Shown: positions 12,817 through 19,673 of the stretch, in pieces | How the letters are laid out: every line of letters starts with the position of its first letter | Numbering within the stretch: the first letter of the stretch is position 1 | IMG/VR virus record: IMGVR_UViG_3300010368_000095 | Coordinates: 1 to 25,720 of that record | DNA: 25,720 nt | Direction: 5' to 3' (one strand) | DNA from: a virus | Translations under genes and position numbers: made by a program | The notes under the pieces: generated by a model | Told to the model about the DNA's origin: nothing | Seen by the model: the letters and a program-made list of their open reading frames with translations, nothing else | Databases searched by the model: none

Positions 12817-12948
12817 GTGACAAAGTTGGTAGCCAATAAACTTTTCCGGCAATAACAATATGGTTAGCGACGCAGTGGCTGTGCATCAGGACACCTTTAT
12901 CGGAAACGAGTAGAATCTCTTTTGTGTAGTGTAGTTTACAATAGATTA
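12817..12948 (+). pseudogene. Decayed inverted copy of the 5' end of the 137-aa gene
   Basis: From GTG at 12817 the + strand encodes V/M-T-K-L-V-A-N-K-L-F-R-Q and then stops. The intact gene starts M-K-K-L-I-A-N-K-L. DNA similarity continues past the stop to 12948 with shifts of frame, then ends. The leader similarity (AATAAG, GAACATAT) also extends upstream of the start. There is no open frame long enough for a product, so this is a remnant, not a gene. Confidence 0.6.
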
Positions 12949-12981
12949 GAGGTCCGAGCGGGAGCGAAAGGCGTCCGTGCC

Positions 12982-13020
12982 GTACAGGTGACACACGACT
13001 GTGTGTCATGCGGCCTGTAC
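12982..13020. promoter_or_regulatory. Large two-part palindrome upstream of the late genes
   Basis: The outer arms are GTACAGG (12982-12988) and CCTGTAC (13014-13020). The inner arms TGACACAC (12989-12996) and GTGTGTCA (13001-13008) enclose GACT, with a 5-base bulge on the right. The inner half contains the 12-mer GACTGTGTGTCA that also makes up the two origin repeats at 8902 and 8968. It may be a binding site for the initiator or an operator between early and late operons. Confidence 0.5.
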
Positions 13021-13022
13021 TT

Positions 13023-13070
13023 CACAGGCAAAATCAGGGTTGTCCAACCTGATTTTAGCAGTCTCCTGTG
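13023..13070. other. Nested inverted repeat
   Basis: CACAGG (13023-13028) pairs with CCTGTG (13065-13070). Inside it AAAATCAGG (13030-13038) pairs with CCTGATTTT (13048-13056), extended by TTG/CAA across a 2-base loop with one bulged G. It lies two bases after the preceding palindrome. A third hairpin, GCCTGC/GCAGGC, follows at 13110-13126. Three hairpins in a row just upstream of the small terminase gene could be a packaging or replication site. Confidence 0.45.
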
Positions 13071-13109
13071 GCCGACTACAGCTAGACCAAGCGAGGACAC
13101 CTATGATTG

Positions 13110-13126
13110 GCCTGCCCTTAGCAGGC
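13110..13126. other. 6-bp GC hairpin
   Basis: GCCTGC (13110-13115) and GCAGGC (13121-13126) enclose CCTTA, and the flanking GATT/AATC could lengthen the stem. There is no T run, so it is not a terminator. It is the third hairpin in the series between 12982 and 13126. Confidence 0.4.
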
Positions 13127-13153
13127 ACCGTAATCTATGGAATATGGGTAGTA

Positions 13154-13218
13154 TTACGACTATTTAACACTGTTTGCTATATTGTGAGTTGACAAGTGCA
13201 TTTAACTAAAACTATCTG
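13154..13218 (+). promoter_or_regulatory. Candidate late promoters upstream of the small terminase gene
   Basis: Two overlapping sigma-70-like candidates are visible. One has an extended -10 TGCTATATT (13175-13183) with a weak TTACGA at 13154-13159. The other has a perfect -35 TTGACA (13189-13194) with TATCTG (13213-13218) after 18 bases. The 11-mer ATTGTGAGTTG at 13181-13191 recurs at 16211-16221 before another virion gene, suggesting a shared control site. Confidence 0.4.
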
Positions 13219-13245
13219 TGAAGGGGGAGAGGTAAGGAGAGGGGG

Positions 13246-13632
13246 TTGTTCCTGATGATACCTGTAAGTAATAGAAAACTAACACGAAGACAGATAGCTT
13301 TAGTTGATGCATATGTAGCAAATGGAGGGAATGTCACACAAGCCGCAAAAGAAGCTGGATATGCAGAGGGAGATTCGGGCAGAGTCAGCGCACAAAGGGC
13401 TTTGAAGACTGCACACGTCAAACAACACATGATGCAAGTAGTAGCAGATGAGTTTAGTAAACATGCTCCGATGGCATTGGGTCAGTTAGCTGGACTAAGC
13501 AAGAGAGCTAAGAGTGAGTATGTACAGCTGGAAGCGAGTAAGGATTTACTTGACAGGGCAGGATTCAAGCCCGTAGATAGAAGTCAAGTACAGGTGGCTG
13601 GTGACATTCGTGTCAGTATAGACCTGTCGTAA
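13246..13632 (+). CDS. terS: Terminase small subunit
   Basis: The protein has 128 residues from TTG 13246 (AGGAG six bases upstream); the in-frame ATG at 13255 would remove three residues and has only a G-run at a usable distance. 'LTRRQIALVDAYVANGGNVT' then 'QAAKEAGYAEGDSGRVSAQR' is the N-terminal helix-turn-helix of Terminase_2-type small subunits ('ltpkQ..Fv..Yl..gN.tqAA..aGYs'). A central oligomerisation region and a short C-terminal tail follow. TerS recognises the packaging site and loads the large subunit. The site it recognises is commonly near this gene, and the hairpin series just upstream is a candidate. It is the first gene of the rightward late operon. Confidence 0.82.
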   Translation: MFLMIPVSNRKLTRRQIALVDAYVANGGNVTQAAKEAGYAEGDSGRVSAQRALKTAHVKQHMMQVVADEFSKHAPMALGQLAGLSKRAKSEYVQLEASKDLLDRAGFKPVDRSQVQVAGDIRVSIDLS

Positions 13633-13641
13633 CAGTGGTAG

Positions 13642-13690
13642 GGGGTCAAAAACTGCAACCACTCTGTTGCAATAGGTCTAACCCCAGCAT
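13642..13690 (+). terminator. Nested hairpin followed by a T run, possible attenuator
   Basis: GGGGT (13642-13646) pairs with ACCCC (13681-13685), with TGCAAC/GTTGCA (13654-13659/13666-13671) inside, followed by AGCATTTTTCT. The long internal gaps make it a weak terminator. It may lower expression of the genes after terS. Confidence 0.35.
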
Positions 13691-13711
13691 TTTTCTTTAG
13701 AAAGGTTCGAT

Positions 13712-14497
13712 ATGGAAAAGAAAGAGAGTAGTTCGATAGAGATGGGAAACATTGAGTTTCATCATGCATTAATGAGTGAAGATAATTATGACCCTATTGT
13801 AGCGTTAGGTTTTAATCCTAGTGTAGCGCATCACATTCCTGACAGTGAGGCTATAAATTTTTTATACGATGACAATAAGAAAGTAATGGCTGGTATGTAT
13901 GTACCTGACACTCTTAACTATGGGAATGTATCTCAGGCTTTTGCTGATGCTCAGGAGGCGGCTGGTGGTCCAGTGACTGTTGAGTCTGGTGAAGATTTAG
14001 TTATGACATTTGGTTCGTTTGCGAATAAGAGTGCGGTTTGGAATCATGAGTTTAGACACAGGGGTTTAAGGATATTGCGTCAGGAGTATAGTGACGATGA
14101 AATAATGGAGCGTGTTCCTCTTAGTTTTATGGAAAGATTGAGGGACTTTGCTGGTCGTAGTATTAATAAGACTAAGGTTATGGAGGGTTTGTTAGACTCT
14201 ATGAGTAAGCCTGATGGTCAAGAGTGGTTAATGGCAGCTTATGATGACTTTGATAATGTAGGTTCTGGTGTTATTGATGAGAGCAAGTTATTAACTCCTG
14301 ACCAAGTTACAGAGTTTATGGATGCTTTGAACTCACTAGCGAACGACCACTTAGAAAGAATACAAAAAGAAAAGTATGAAACAAATCTTAGGAAAAGGGG
14401 ATTAGATAGTGAGCCTGTTTTTAACCCTACTAATCGTGCAGGTAGTGGTGGCATTAGTAGTACATTCATAGATACTGAGGAGTCTATGCTTCAATGA
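13712..14497 (+). CDS. Hypothetical protein with an HExxH motif between the terminase genes
   Basis: The protein has 261 residues, with an AAAGG ribosome site. Residues 112-116 read HEFRH in 'AVWNHEFRHRGLRILRQEYS', a match to the HExxH zinc-protease signature set in a predicted helix. The acidic helix that follows offers possible third ligands. The upstream part contains 'HHIPDSEAINFLYDDNKKVM' and 'GMYVPDTLNYGN', conserved in appearance but of unknown function to me. The C-terminal third is acidic and helical, ending 'SSTFIDTEESMLQ'. Among packaging genes a protease might mature capsid or portal proteins or belong to the virion; this is inference. Its stop overlaps the next start in ATGA. Codon use is GT-rich, as in the following two genes. 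Confidence 0.7.
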   Translation: MEKKESSSIEMGNIEFHHALMSEDNYDPIVALGFNPSVAHHIPDSEAINFLYDDNKKVMAGMYVPDTLNYGNVSQAFADAQEAAGGPVTVESGEDLVMTFGSFANKSAVWNHEFRHRGLRILRQEYSDDEIMERVPLSFMERLRDFAGRSINKTKVMEGLLDSMSKPDGQEWLMAAYDDFDNVGSGVIDESKLLTPDQVTEFMDALNSLANDHLERIQKEKYETNLRKRGLDSEPVFNPTNRAGSGGISSTFIDTEESMLQ

Positions 14498-14688
14498 GTT
14501 TTATAAGTACGATTAAGAGTGAGGACTTAGATATACTTCGTAGGATAGTTAAGAAGGTAAATTTTGTTCACTTTCCTAAAGATTTTGTAACGGATTACGA
14601 GGCTGACAAGTTTATTGATACGCTTGCTCCAGCGACTGTAGAGAGGTTGTTGAAGGTTGGTGTTGATAGTAAGGTAGCTGATAGGTAA
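14494..14688 (+). CDS. Small conserved protein upstream of the large terminase
   Basis: The protein has 64 residues: MSFISTIKSEDLDILRRIVK..., then 'VHFPKDFVTDYEADKFIDTL' and 'APATVERLLKVGVDSKVADR'. A small protein with 'EDL..LRRIV.kvh..hyp...vtd.EADk.I..laPet.er.lk' often sits directly before the large terminase in podoviruses; its role is unknown. It is predicted all-helical. It overlaps the preceding gene by four bases and the terminase start by one (TAATG), so all three are translationally coupled. Confidence 0.75.
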   Translation: MSFISTIKSEDLDILRRIVKKVNFVHFPKDFVTDYEADKFIDTLAPATVERLLKVGVDSKVADR

Positions 14689-16211
14689 TGGTTGATTTTA
14701 AATACAAGCCTGACGGTGAGACTTTAAAAGCTTTTATGAAAGACGATACATTTTTTCGTGGCATAAGGGGTCCAGTTGGTTCTGGTAAATCTGTTGGGTG
14801 TTGTGTTGAGGTATTTCGTAGAGCCTTGGGTCAAGAGAAGGGTAAGGATGGTAAGCGTAAGAGTCGCTGGGCTATTATTCGTAATACCAATCCACAGCTG
14901 CGAACTACTACTATTAAGACTTGGTTAGATTGGTTTCCAGAGAATGAGTGGGGTAAGTTTAATTGGTCTGTTCCTTATACTCATAGAATACTAAAGGGTG
15001 ACTTAGACCTTGAGGTTATTTTTTTAGCCCTTGATAGGCCAGAGGATGTAAAGAAACTGTTGTCTTTAGAGGTAACAGGTATTTGGATTAACGAGGCTAG
15101 AGAGTTAGGTAAGAGTATTATTGATGCCTGTACTATGAGAACAGGTCGTTTTCCTTCAATGCGAGATGGTGGTCCTACTTGGTCAGGCGTAATAGCAGAT
15201 ACTAACGCACCAGAGGAAGACCATTGGTGGCCTATTATGTCTGGTGAGGTTCCTATTCCAGACCATATTCCTCGAGAGCAAGCGAAGATGTTGGTTAAAC
15301 CTACAAACTGGAGGTTCTATACTCAGCCCTCTGGTATGGTTGAGGTTAAGGATGAGGATGGGGAGATTGATAAGTATAGCCCCAATAAGAAAGCTGAGAA
15401 CGTAAAGAATATGTTAGACAGCTATTACCCTAATCTTATACAAGGTAAGACAAAGAGTTGGATAGATGTCTATGTAATGAATAGACTTGGTAGTATTCAA
15501 GACGGAAAGCCTGTATATTCTATGTTTGTTACTGATACACACGTTGCTAAAGAAGAAATCCCAGTTGCTGCTTCATTGCCCTTATACGTTGGTATAGACT
15601 TTGGGCTAACACCAGCGGCAGTATTAGGTCAAAAGGTACGCGGCAGATGGCTAATACAGTCAGAAATTGTAGCCATTGATATGGGCATTGTTAGATTTGC
15701 AGAGGTACTAAGAGAGGAACTAGCTACACGATTCCCTGACTGCCCTGATGTTCTTATCTTTGGTGACCCTGCTGGAGACTTCAGAGCGCAGACAGATGAA
15801 TCAACACCCTTCCACATACTAAGGGGCGCAGGGCTAAGAGCATTACCAGCACCAAGTAACTCTGTAGACCTTAGACTCGAGGCGGTGTCCTCACAGTTAA
15901 ATAAAATGTCCGAAGGTAAGCCTGCTTTTCTCATTGATAGGCGGTGTTCATCCCTCATAAAAGGCTTTGAGGGAGGATACTCCTACCGCAGAATGGAAGT
16001 ATCGGGCGAACGATACACAGATAAACCTGATAAGAATATGTATTCACACATACATGACGCACTACAATACCTATTACTAGGGGCTGGAGAGGGCAGAAAC
16101 CTTATAAGTAACCAGAAACCAGCTCAAGCTACAGTTGTACAACGCAACTTTGATGTATTTGCACGTACTAATAAGCCACGAAGACGACAAGGATTATGGG
16201 CTAGAATGTAA
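14688..16211 (+). CDS. terL: Terminase large subunit (packaging ATPase-nuclease)
   Basis: The 507 residues carry both catalytic domains. The ATPase has a Walker A 'GPVGSGKS' (28-35) and a Walker B region 'LEVTGIWINEARE' (127-139), with 'VIADTNAP' (168-175) as a possible coupling motif. The RNase-H-like nuclease has Asp304 in 'VGIDFGLTPAA', Asp360 in 'IFGDPAGDFR' and Asp457 in 'HDALQYLLLG'. The protein pumps DNA into the prohead through the portal and cuts the concatemer. Length and motif spacing are normal for podoviral TerL. Base composition changes inside the gene, from G+T-rich codons in the ATPase half to A+C-richer codons after about 15540, near the domain boundary. Confidence 0.95.
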   Translation: MVDFKYKPDGETLKAFMKDDTFFRGIRGPVGSGKSVGCCVEVFRRALGQEKGKDGKRKSRWAIIRNTNPQLRTTTIKTWLDWFPENEWGKFNWSVPYTHRILKGDLDLEVIFLALDRPEDVKKLLSLEVTGIWINEARELGKSIIDACTMRTGRFPSMRDGGPTWSGVIADTNAPEEDHWWPIMSGEVPIPDHIPREQAKMLVKPTNWRFYTQPSGMVEVKDEDGEIDKYSPNKKAENVKNMLDSYYPNLIQGKTKSWIDVYVMNRLGSIQDGKPVYSMFVTDTHVAKEEIPVAASLPLYVGIDFGLTPAAVLGQKVRGRWLIQSEIVAIDMGIVRFAEVLREELATRFPDCPDVLIFGDPAGDFRAQTDESTPFHILRGAGLRALPAPSNSVDLRLEAVSSQLNKMSEGKPAFLIDRRCSSLIKGFEGGYSYRRMEVSGERYTDKPDKNMYSHIHDALQYLLLGAGEGRNLISNQKPAQATVVQRNFDVFARTNKPRRRQGLWARM

Positions 16212-16254
16212 TTGTGAGTTGCAAAAAATTTTTTTCTGTGCTTACACAGTAAGC
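16211..16254 (+). promoter_or_regulatory. Candidate promoter/control element after terL
   Basis: ATTGTGAGTTG (16211-16221) repeats the 11-mer at 13181. TTGCAA (16219-16224) is followed after 17 bases by TTACAC with an upstream TGC. A perfect hairpin GCTTAC/GTAAGC (16240-16245/16249-16254) overlaps that -10. The A6T7 tract at 16223-16235 would give bent DNA. The next gene starts at 16277 behind AAAGGAG. Confidence 0.35.
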
Positions 16255-16276
16255 AAGAAACACAAAGGAGTATATT

Positions 16277-16531
16277 ATGTGCCTGCCAAAACCTAAAAGA
16301 GACCCAGCTATTGATGAACTTGCCAAGCTTCAAAAAGCGCAAGTTGCAGAGCAAGAAGCTGCAATAGCTGCTGATATTACCGAAGAAAAGCAAGAAGACA
16401 AAGATTTAGCTATTACCGAAAGACAGGGTATGAAAATGCGTAGACGAGGCGGTGGCCGAGGTAGACGTAGAACTATGCTTGCTGGTGGTCAAGGCTATGA
16501 AGGTAGATTTGGTACAGGTAGGTTTGGTTAA
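16277..16531 (+). CDS. Small basic phage protein between terminase and portal
   Basis: The protein has 84 residues, starting MCLPKPKRDPAIDELAKLQK. A charged helical middle (KQEDKDLAITERQGMKMRRR) leads to a Gly/Arg-rich end ('RGGGRGRRRTMLAGGQGYEG'). Short proteins opening MC[LF].kPk..dP and ending in an R/G stretch are frequent immediately before the portal gene in podoviruses; their role is unknown. The RGG-like tail suggests nucleic-acid binding. It ends with TAATG, overlapping the portal start by one base. Confidence 0.7.
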   Translation: MCLPKPKRDPAIDELAKLQKAQVAEQEAAIAADITEEKQEDKDLAITERQGMKMRRRGGGRGRRRTMLAGGQGYEGRFGTGRFG

Positions 16532-18108
16532 TGGATAATACCAGTAACTATGGTGACGACCCAGTTGCCAAAAAATATATGGAACGATATGAAAAGGCTA
16601 AAAGTTTAAGAGAAAACTTTGTGCCTTTATTCGAGGAATGTTACGAATACGCTTTACCCATGAGGGAATCGTTTTACCATGAGCATGTTGGTCAAAGACG
16701 CGATGATAAGATATTCGATGAAACTGCTGTGGTGGGTGTACAGGAGTTCGCTTCTCGTTTGCAGTCTGGTATTGTTCCCAATTTTGCTAGGTGGGCTGAC
16801 CTTGTGGCTGGTTCTGAAGTACCTAAAGGAGAGCGTGACCCAATTAACAACGACCTCGATGAGGTAACAGAGTATGTATTTGAGATAATACAAAACTCTA
16901 ATTTTTCCCAAGAAGTGCATGAGTCTTTTATGGATTTAGCTGTAGGTACTGGTGTATTGGTAGTAGAAGAGGGTGACTCTTTAAATCCTGTAGTGTTTAG
17001 TGCAGTACCTTTACCCCATGTAATACTAGATACTGGCCCTGATGATAAGATTGACCATGTGTTTAGGGAAAGAAAGAAGATACGCTTCGACCAAATACCT
17101 ATATTATACCCTAATTCTTCTATGCCTCCTAAGATTACAAACATGATTGCTAGTGATGGCAGTAAAACAACAACACTTTTGGAGATTGTGTGCAGAGATT
17201 ATGCATCTAAAAATGAAGAATCCTACTTACATTACGCTATATGTATGACAACAAAGTGTGTTGTGTTCTATAATAAGATGCAAGGTGTAGGTTCTAATCC
17301 GTTTATTTGTTTCCGTTGGTCTAAATGTGCTGGTGAAGTATATGGTCGTGGCCCACTAATGAACGCCCTTAGTGCAATTAAAACTACTAACCTTACTATC
17401 GAGCTTATCTTAGAGAACGCACAGATGTCTATTTCTGGTATCTATCAAATGGAAGATGATGGCGTAGTAAACGTAGATACTATCCAGCTAGTCCCAGGCA
17501 GTATAATACCAAAGGGTATTGGCTCTGCTGGATTGCAGCCAATACAAGCTGCTGGTAACTTTGATGTTGCACAGTTGGTACTTAGTGACATGAGATTAAA
17601 TATTAAACGTGCGTTATACAACGATATGCTAGGTAATCCTGATAGAACACCAGCCTCTGCTACTGAAGTTGCAGAAAGAATGGCTGATTTATCGCGTAGA
17701 ATGGGGTCTGCATTTGGTAGATTACAGGCAGAATTAGTACAACCAGTGCTACAAAGACTAATATATATCCTTAAAAAGCAGGGTAGAATAGAAATACCTG
17801 TTGTAAATGGCAGAGAAGTTAAGGTTAAATCAATATCACCATTAGCTCAAGCGCAGGCAAATCAAGATATAAGTTCTGTATCTAGGTTCTTAGAGTTAGT
17901 TGGTGGTGTATTTGGCCCCGAAATGCTTAATATGTTAATCGATGGTGAGGAGACTGCGGTACATTTAGCTAAGAAGTTTGGTGTACCTGACGCATTAATA
18001 CGAGATGAAGAGCAACGTAGGCAGATAGCTGAAGCTGCTCAACAGATGGCAGCAATGCAACAACAGCAGGCTCAACCACAACAACAGGAAGAAATGGTTG
18101 CCCAGTAA
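16531..18108 (+). CDS. Head-tail connector / portal protein (T7 gp8-like)
   Basis: The protein has 525 residues (T7 gp8 has 536). Characteristic stretches are 'YGRGPLMNALSAIKTTNLTI' in the middle, 'ATEVAERMADLSRRMGSAFG' in the clip/crown region, and the N-terminal 'ARWADLVAGSEVPKGE'. The C-terminus is glutamine-rich (QQMAAMQQQQAQPQQQEE), as is common in podoviral connectors. Twelve subunits form the vertex channel through which TerL packages DNA and to which the tail tubular proteins attach. It is coupled to the preceding small gene, and the next gene starts within its last codons. Confidence 0.93.
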   Translation: MDNTSNYGDDPVAKKYMERYEKAKSLRENFVPLFEECYEYALPMRESFYHEHVGQRRDDKIFDETAVVGVQEFASRLQSGIVPNFARWADLVAGSEVPKGERDPINNDLDEVTEYVFEIIQNSNFSQEVHESFMDLAVGTGVLVVEEGDSLNPVVFSAVPLPHVILDTGPDDKIDHVFRERKKIRFDQIPILYPNSSMPPKITNMIASDGSKTTTLLEIVCRDYASKNEESYLHYAICMTTKCVVFYNKMQGVGSNPFICFRWSKCAGEVYGRGPLMNALSAIKTTNLTIELILENAQMSISGIYQMEDDGVVNVDTIQLVPGSIIPKGIGSAGLQPIQAAGNFDVAQLVLSDMRLNIKRALYNDMLGNPDRTPASATEVAERMADLSRRMGSAFGRLQAELVQPVLQRLIYILKKQGRIEIPVVNGREVKVKSISPLAQAQANQDISSVSRFLELVGGVFGPEMLNMLIDGEETAVHLAKKFGVPDALIRDEEQRRQIAEAAQQMAAMQQQQAQPQQQEEMVAQ

Positions 18109-18355
18109 AGTTAATATTGGAATAGATGGATTCCAAAGAGATGCTACAAAAGATAAAGAGGTAAGCAAAAATATAGCTTCCTTGCTAGAGACTCCTGCTG
18201 GTAAGGAAGTTTTAAAGTATTTACGCTCTATAACTATAGAGATGGTAAATGGCCCGAATGTTACAACTGAGGAATTGCGTCATTTGGAAGGTCAGAGATA
18301 TATAGTTGGTCTTTTAGAGAGGCGTATACAACACGCGCATAGGAAAAATCAATGA
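18098..18355 (+). CDS. Small Bbp19-like phage protein
   Basis: The protein has 85 residues from TTG 18098, with GGAAG six bases upstream and an 11-base overlap with the portal gene; no ATG is available near the N-terminus. 'LLETPAGKEVLKYLRSITIE' followed by 'LRHLEGQRYIVGLLERRIQH' fits a family of short proteins encoded between portal and scaffold genes ('tp.Gr.vL..l........EGrR.lv..i...i'), which I recall as the Bbp19-like domain. The function is unknown; a minor head protein or assembly helper is plausible. The stop overlaps the scaffold start by four bases. Confidence 0.65.
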   Translation: MPSKVNIGIDGFQRDATKDKEVSKNIASLLETPAGKEVLKYLRSITIEMVNGPNVTTEELRHLEGQRYIVGLLERRIQHAHRKNQ

Positions 18356-19080
18356 ATGAAACACTTATAGATACATCGACAGAAGAAGTTGCTGAAACAA
18401 CAGAAGCAACAGAAGCAGTAGAAACTCCTGATAGACCAGAATGGTTGCCTGAGAAATACAAAACAGGTGAGGATTTAGCTAAAGCTTATAAAGAACTTGA
18501 GTCTAAACTAGGTAACAAGGACGAATCTTTACGCAAAGAAATAGAAGAAGAACTAAACGTAAAGCGTTATGAAAATCGTCCAGAGAATAAAGGTGATTAT
18601 AAATTACCAGAAGGAATAGATGAAGGTGAAGCAGTAGAGAGTGAGTTACTGCAATGGTGGGCTGAACATTCTTTTGATAATGGTTATGGTCAAGAAATGT
18701 TTGAAGCTGGTATCCAAAAATATATGGATGCTATTAGTGGTGATGACATTAATATTGATGATGAGATGATTAAACTTGGTGACCAAGCATTAGATAGAAC
18801 AACTGCTGCTAGTGCATTTGCTAATAAATTTTTTCCAAAAGAAGTTATGTCAGCAATAGAGCGTATGGCAGAAACTCATGAAGGTATTGTTGCAATAGAA
18901 CATATAATGGAAAGCATGAAGTCTCCGTCATTAAATCAAGGAGCAGACCCTGTTGATACTATAGATGAGTCTGATTTAAGAACTATGATGCTCGATGACA
19001 GGTATCACAATCCAACTAAACGTGACCCTGCATATGTAAAATCTATCGAAGATGGATTTAAAAAGTTATATGGAACCTAA
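18352..19080 (+). CDS. Scaffold / capsid assembly protein (T7 gp9-like)
   Basis: The 242 residues are very acidic, with a Thr/Glu-rich N-terminus followed by 'RPEWLPEKYKTGEDLAKAYK' and 'ELESKLGNKDESLRKEIEEE'. The 'P.WLP.k+...edla.sY.ElE.klG' block is the common start of podoviral scaffold proteins. The remainder is helical and charged. The position between portal and major capsid genes is exactly that of T7 gene 9. Scaffold proteins direct prohead assembly and are then lost. The gene overlaps the start of the following gene by about 11 bases. Confidence 0.85.
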   Translation: MNETLIDTSTEEVAETTEATEAVETPDRPEWLPEKYKTGEDLAKAYKELESKLGNKDESLRKEIEEELNVKRYENRPENKGDYKLPEGIDEGEAVESELLQWWAEHSFDNGYGQEMFEAGIQKYMDAISGDDINIDDEMIKLGDQALDRTTAASAFANKFFPKEVMSAIERMAETHEGIVAIEHIMESMKSPSLNQGADPVDTIDESDLRTMMLDDRYHNPTKRDPAYVKSIEDGFKKLYGT

Positions 19081-19585
19081 TGTTATCATGAAGCAGGGGC
19101 GGTTAAAGCTAGTCCCTGCTGAAAAGAAACATATTATACCCCTAGCTGAAACACTTAGTGAAGAAAATATATTTGAACTGTCATTGTTTGACAGAACTCC
19201 TATAGATTTTTTTATGGAATTTGTAGAAAAAGACGATGTTTATGTTGTTGAAAAGGATTATGTGCCTCTTGCAATTACAGGTGTAGAGGCTGATGGCCCA
19301 CAAACAGGGTTAATGTGGGCAATGTTTGCAAAAGATATGCAGAAAAATTGGTATAGTTTTTTAAAAGCTTCACCTAATCTCGTAGAATTTATGCATGGTA
19401 ATTATTATAAGCTTAATATGAACATATTAGAATCTAATGAACGCATAATAAAGTGGGCATTATGGCTAGGATTTAAGGCAGATGCAGTCATAAAAGGAGA
19501 AAATGTGGATTATGTGCATTTTGTGCGTTGCAATTTGTTGAAAAAAAATGTTTACAATTTAGCATCACGGCCTGTGATACATTGA
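19070..19585 (+). CDS. T7 gp13-like protein (DUF2833/acetyltransferase-like)
   Basis: The protein has 171 residues from ATG 19070; ATGs at 19052 and 19088 are also in frame and no ribosome site is decisive. It opens with 'KQGRLKLVPAEKKHIIPLAE' and continues with strands like 'DVYVVEKDYVPLAITGV' and 'KLNMNILESNERIIKWALWL', ending 'GFKADAVIKGENVDYVHFVR'. This is a degenerate GNAT fold as in T7 gene 13 and relatives. Those proteins help assembly of the internal core, although T7 gp13 itself is not retained as a major virion component. Position in phages varies; here the gene lies between scaffold and capsid. Catalytic activity is doubtful. Confidence 0.7.
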   Translation: MEPNVIMKQGRLKLVPAEKKHIIPLAETLSEENIFELSLFDRTPIDFFMEFVEKDDVYVVEKDYVPLAITGVEADGPQTGLMWAMFAKDMQKNWYSFLKASPNLVEFMHGNYYKLNMNILESNERIIKWALWLGFKADAVIKGENVDYVHFVRCNLLKKNVYNLASRPVIH

Positions 19586-19673
19586 GTAGCCCTTCTGGAT
19601 ACCTACATTGACTATGTGAAGCAGATACCCAAGATACAAAATAGTGCAACTTTAATTGAAAAGGAAAGTCGTA

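Larger units (their letters stand above)
12456..12948. repeat. Large imperfect inverted duplication (arms about 12456-12621 and 12771-12948)
   Basis: The left arm in + orientation matches the right arm in - orientation along its length. Anchor blocks that can be read by eye: 12599-12621 against 12771-12793 (21 of 23 bases), 12483-12507 against 12894-12918 (22 of 25), and TAATCTATTGTA at 12456-12467 against its complement at 12937-12948 (12 of 12). Indels of a few bases occur between the blocks, and the ~100-base stretches between the anchors are visibly more diverged. The repeat carries the leader and 5' codons of the 137-aa gene. Confidence 0.75.

Noticed and set aside
12629-13009. A 126-codon leftward open frame in the inverted-repeat region, and a similar-looking rightward frame at 12404-12721 (both contain K-S-P-D-H-T-G).
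   Set aside because: Their resemblance follows from the inverted duplication of DNA. The rightward one is antisense to the 137-aa gene, and neither has a convincing start with a ribosome site at its first codon. A short leftward product from the ATG at 12892 (AAAGG upstream) cannot be fully excluded.
19656-19673. Extending the major capsid protein to the TTG at 19656.
   Set aside because: The AAGGAAA ribosome site lies inside that extension and is correctly spaced for the ATG at 19674.
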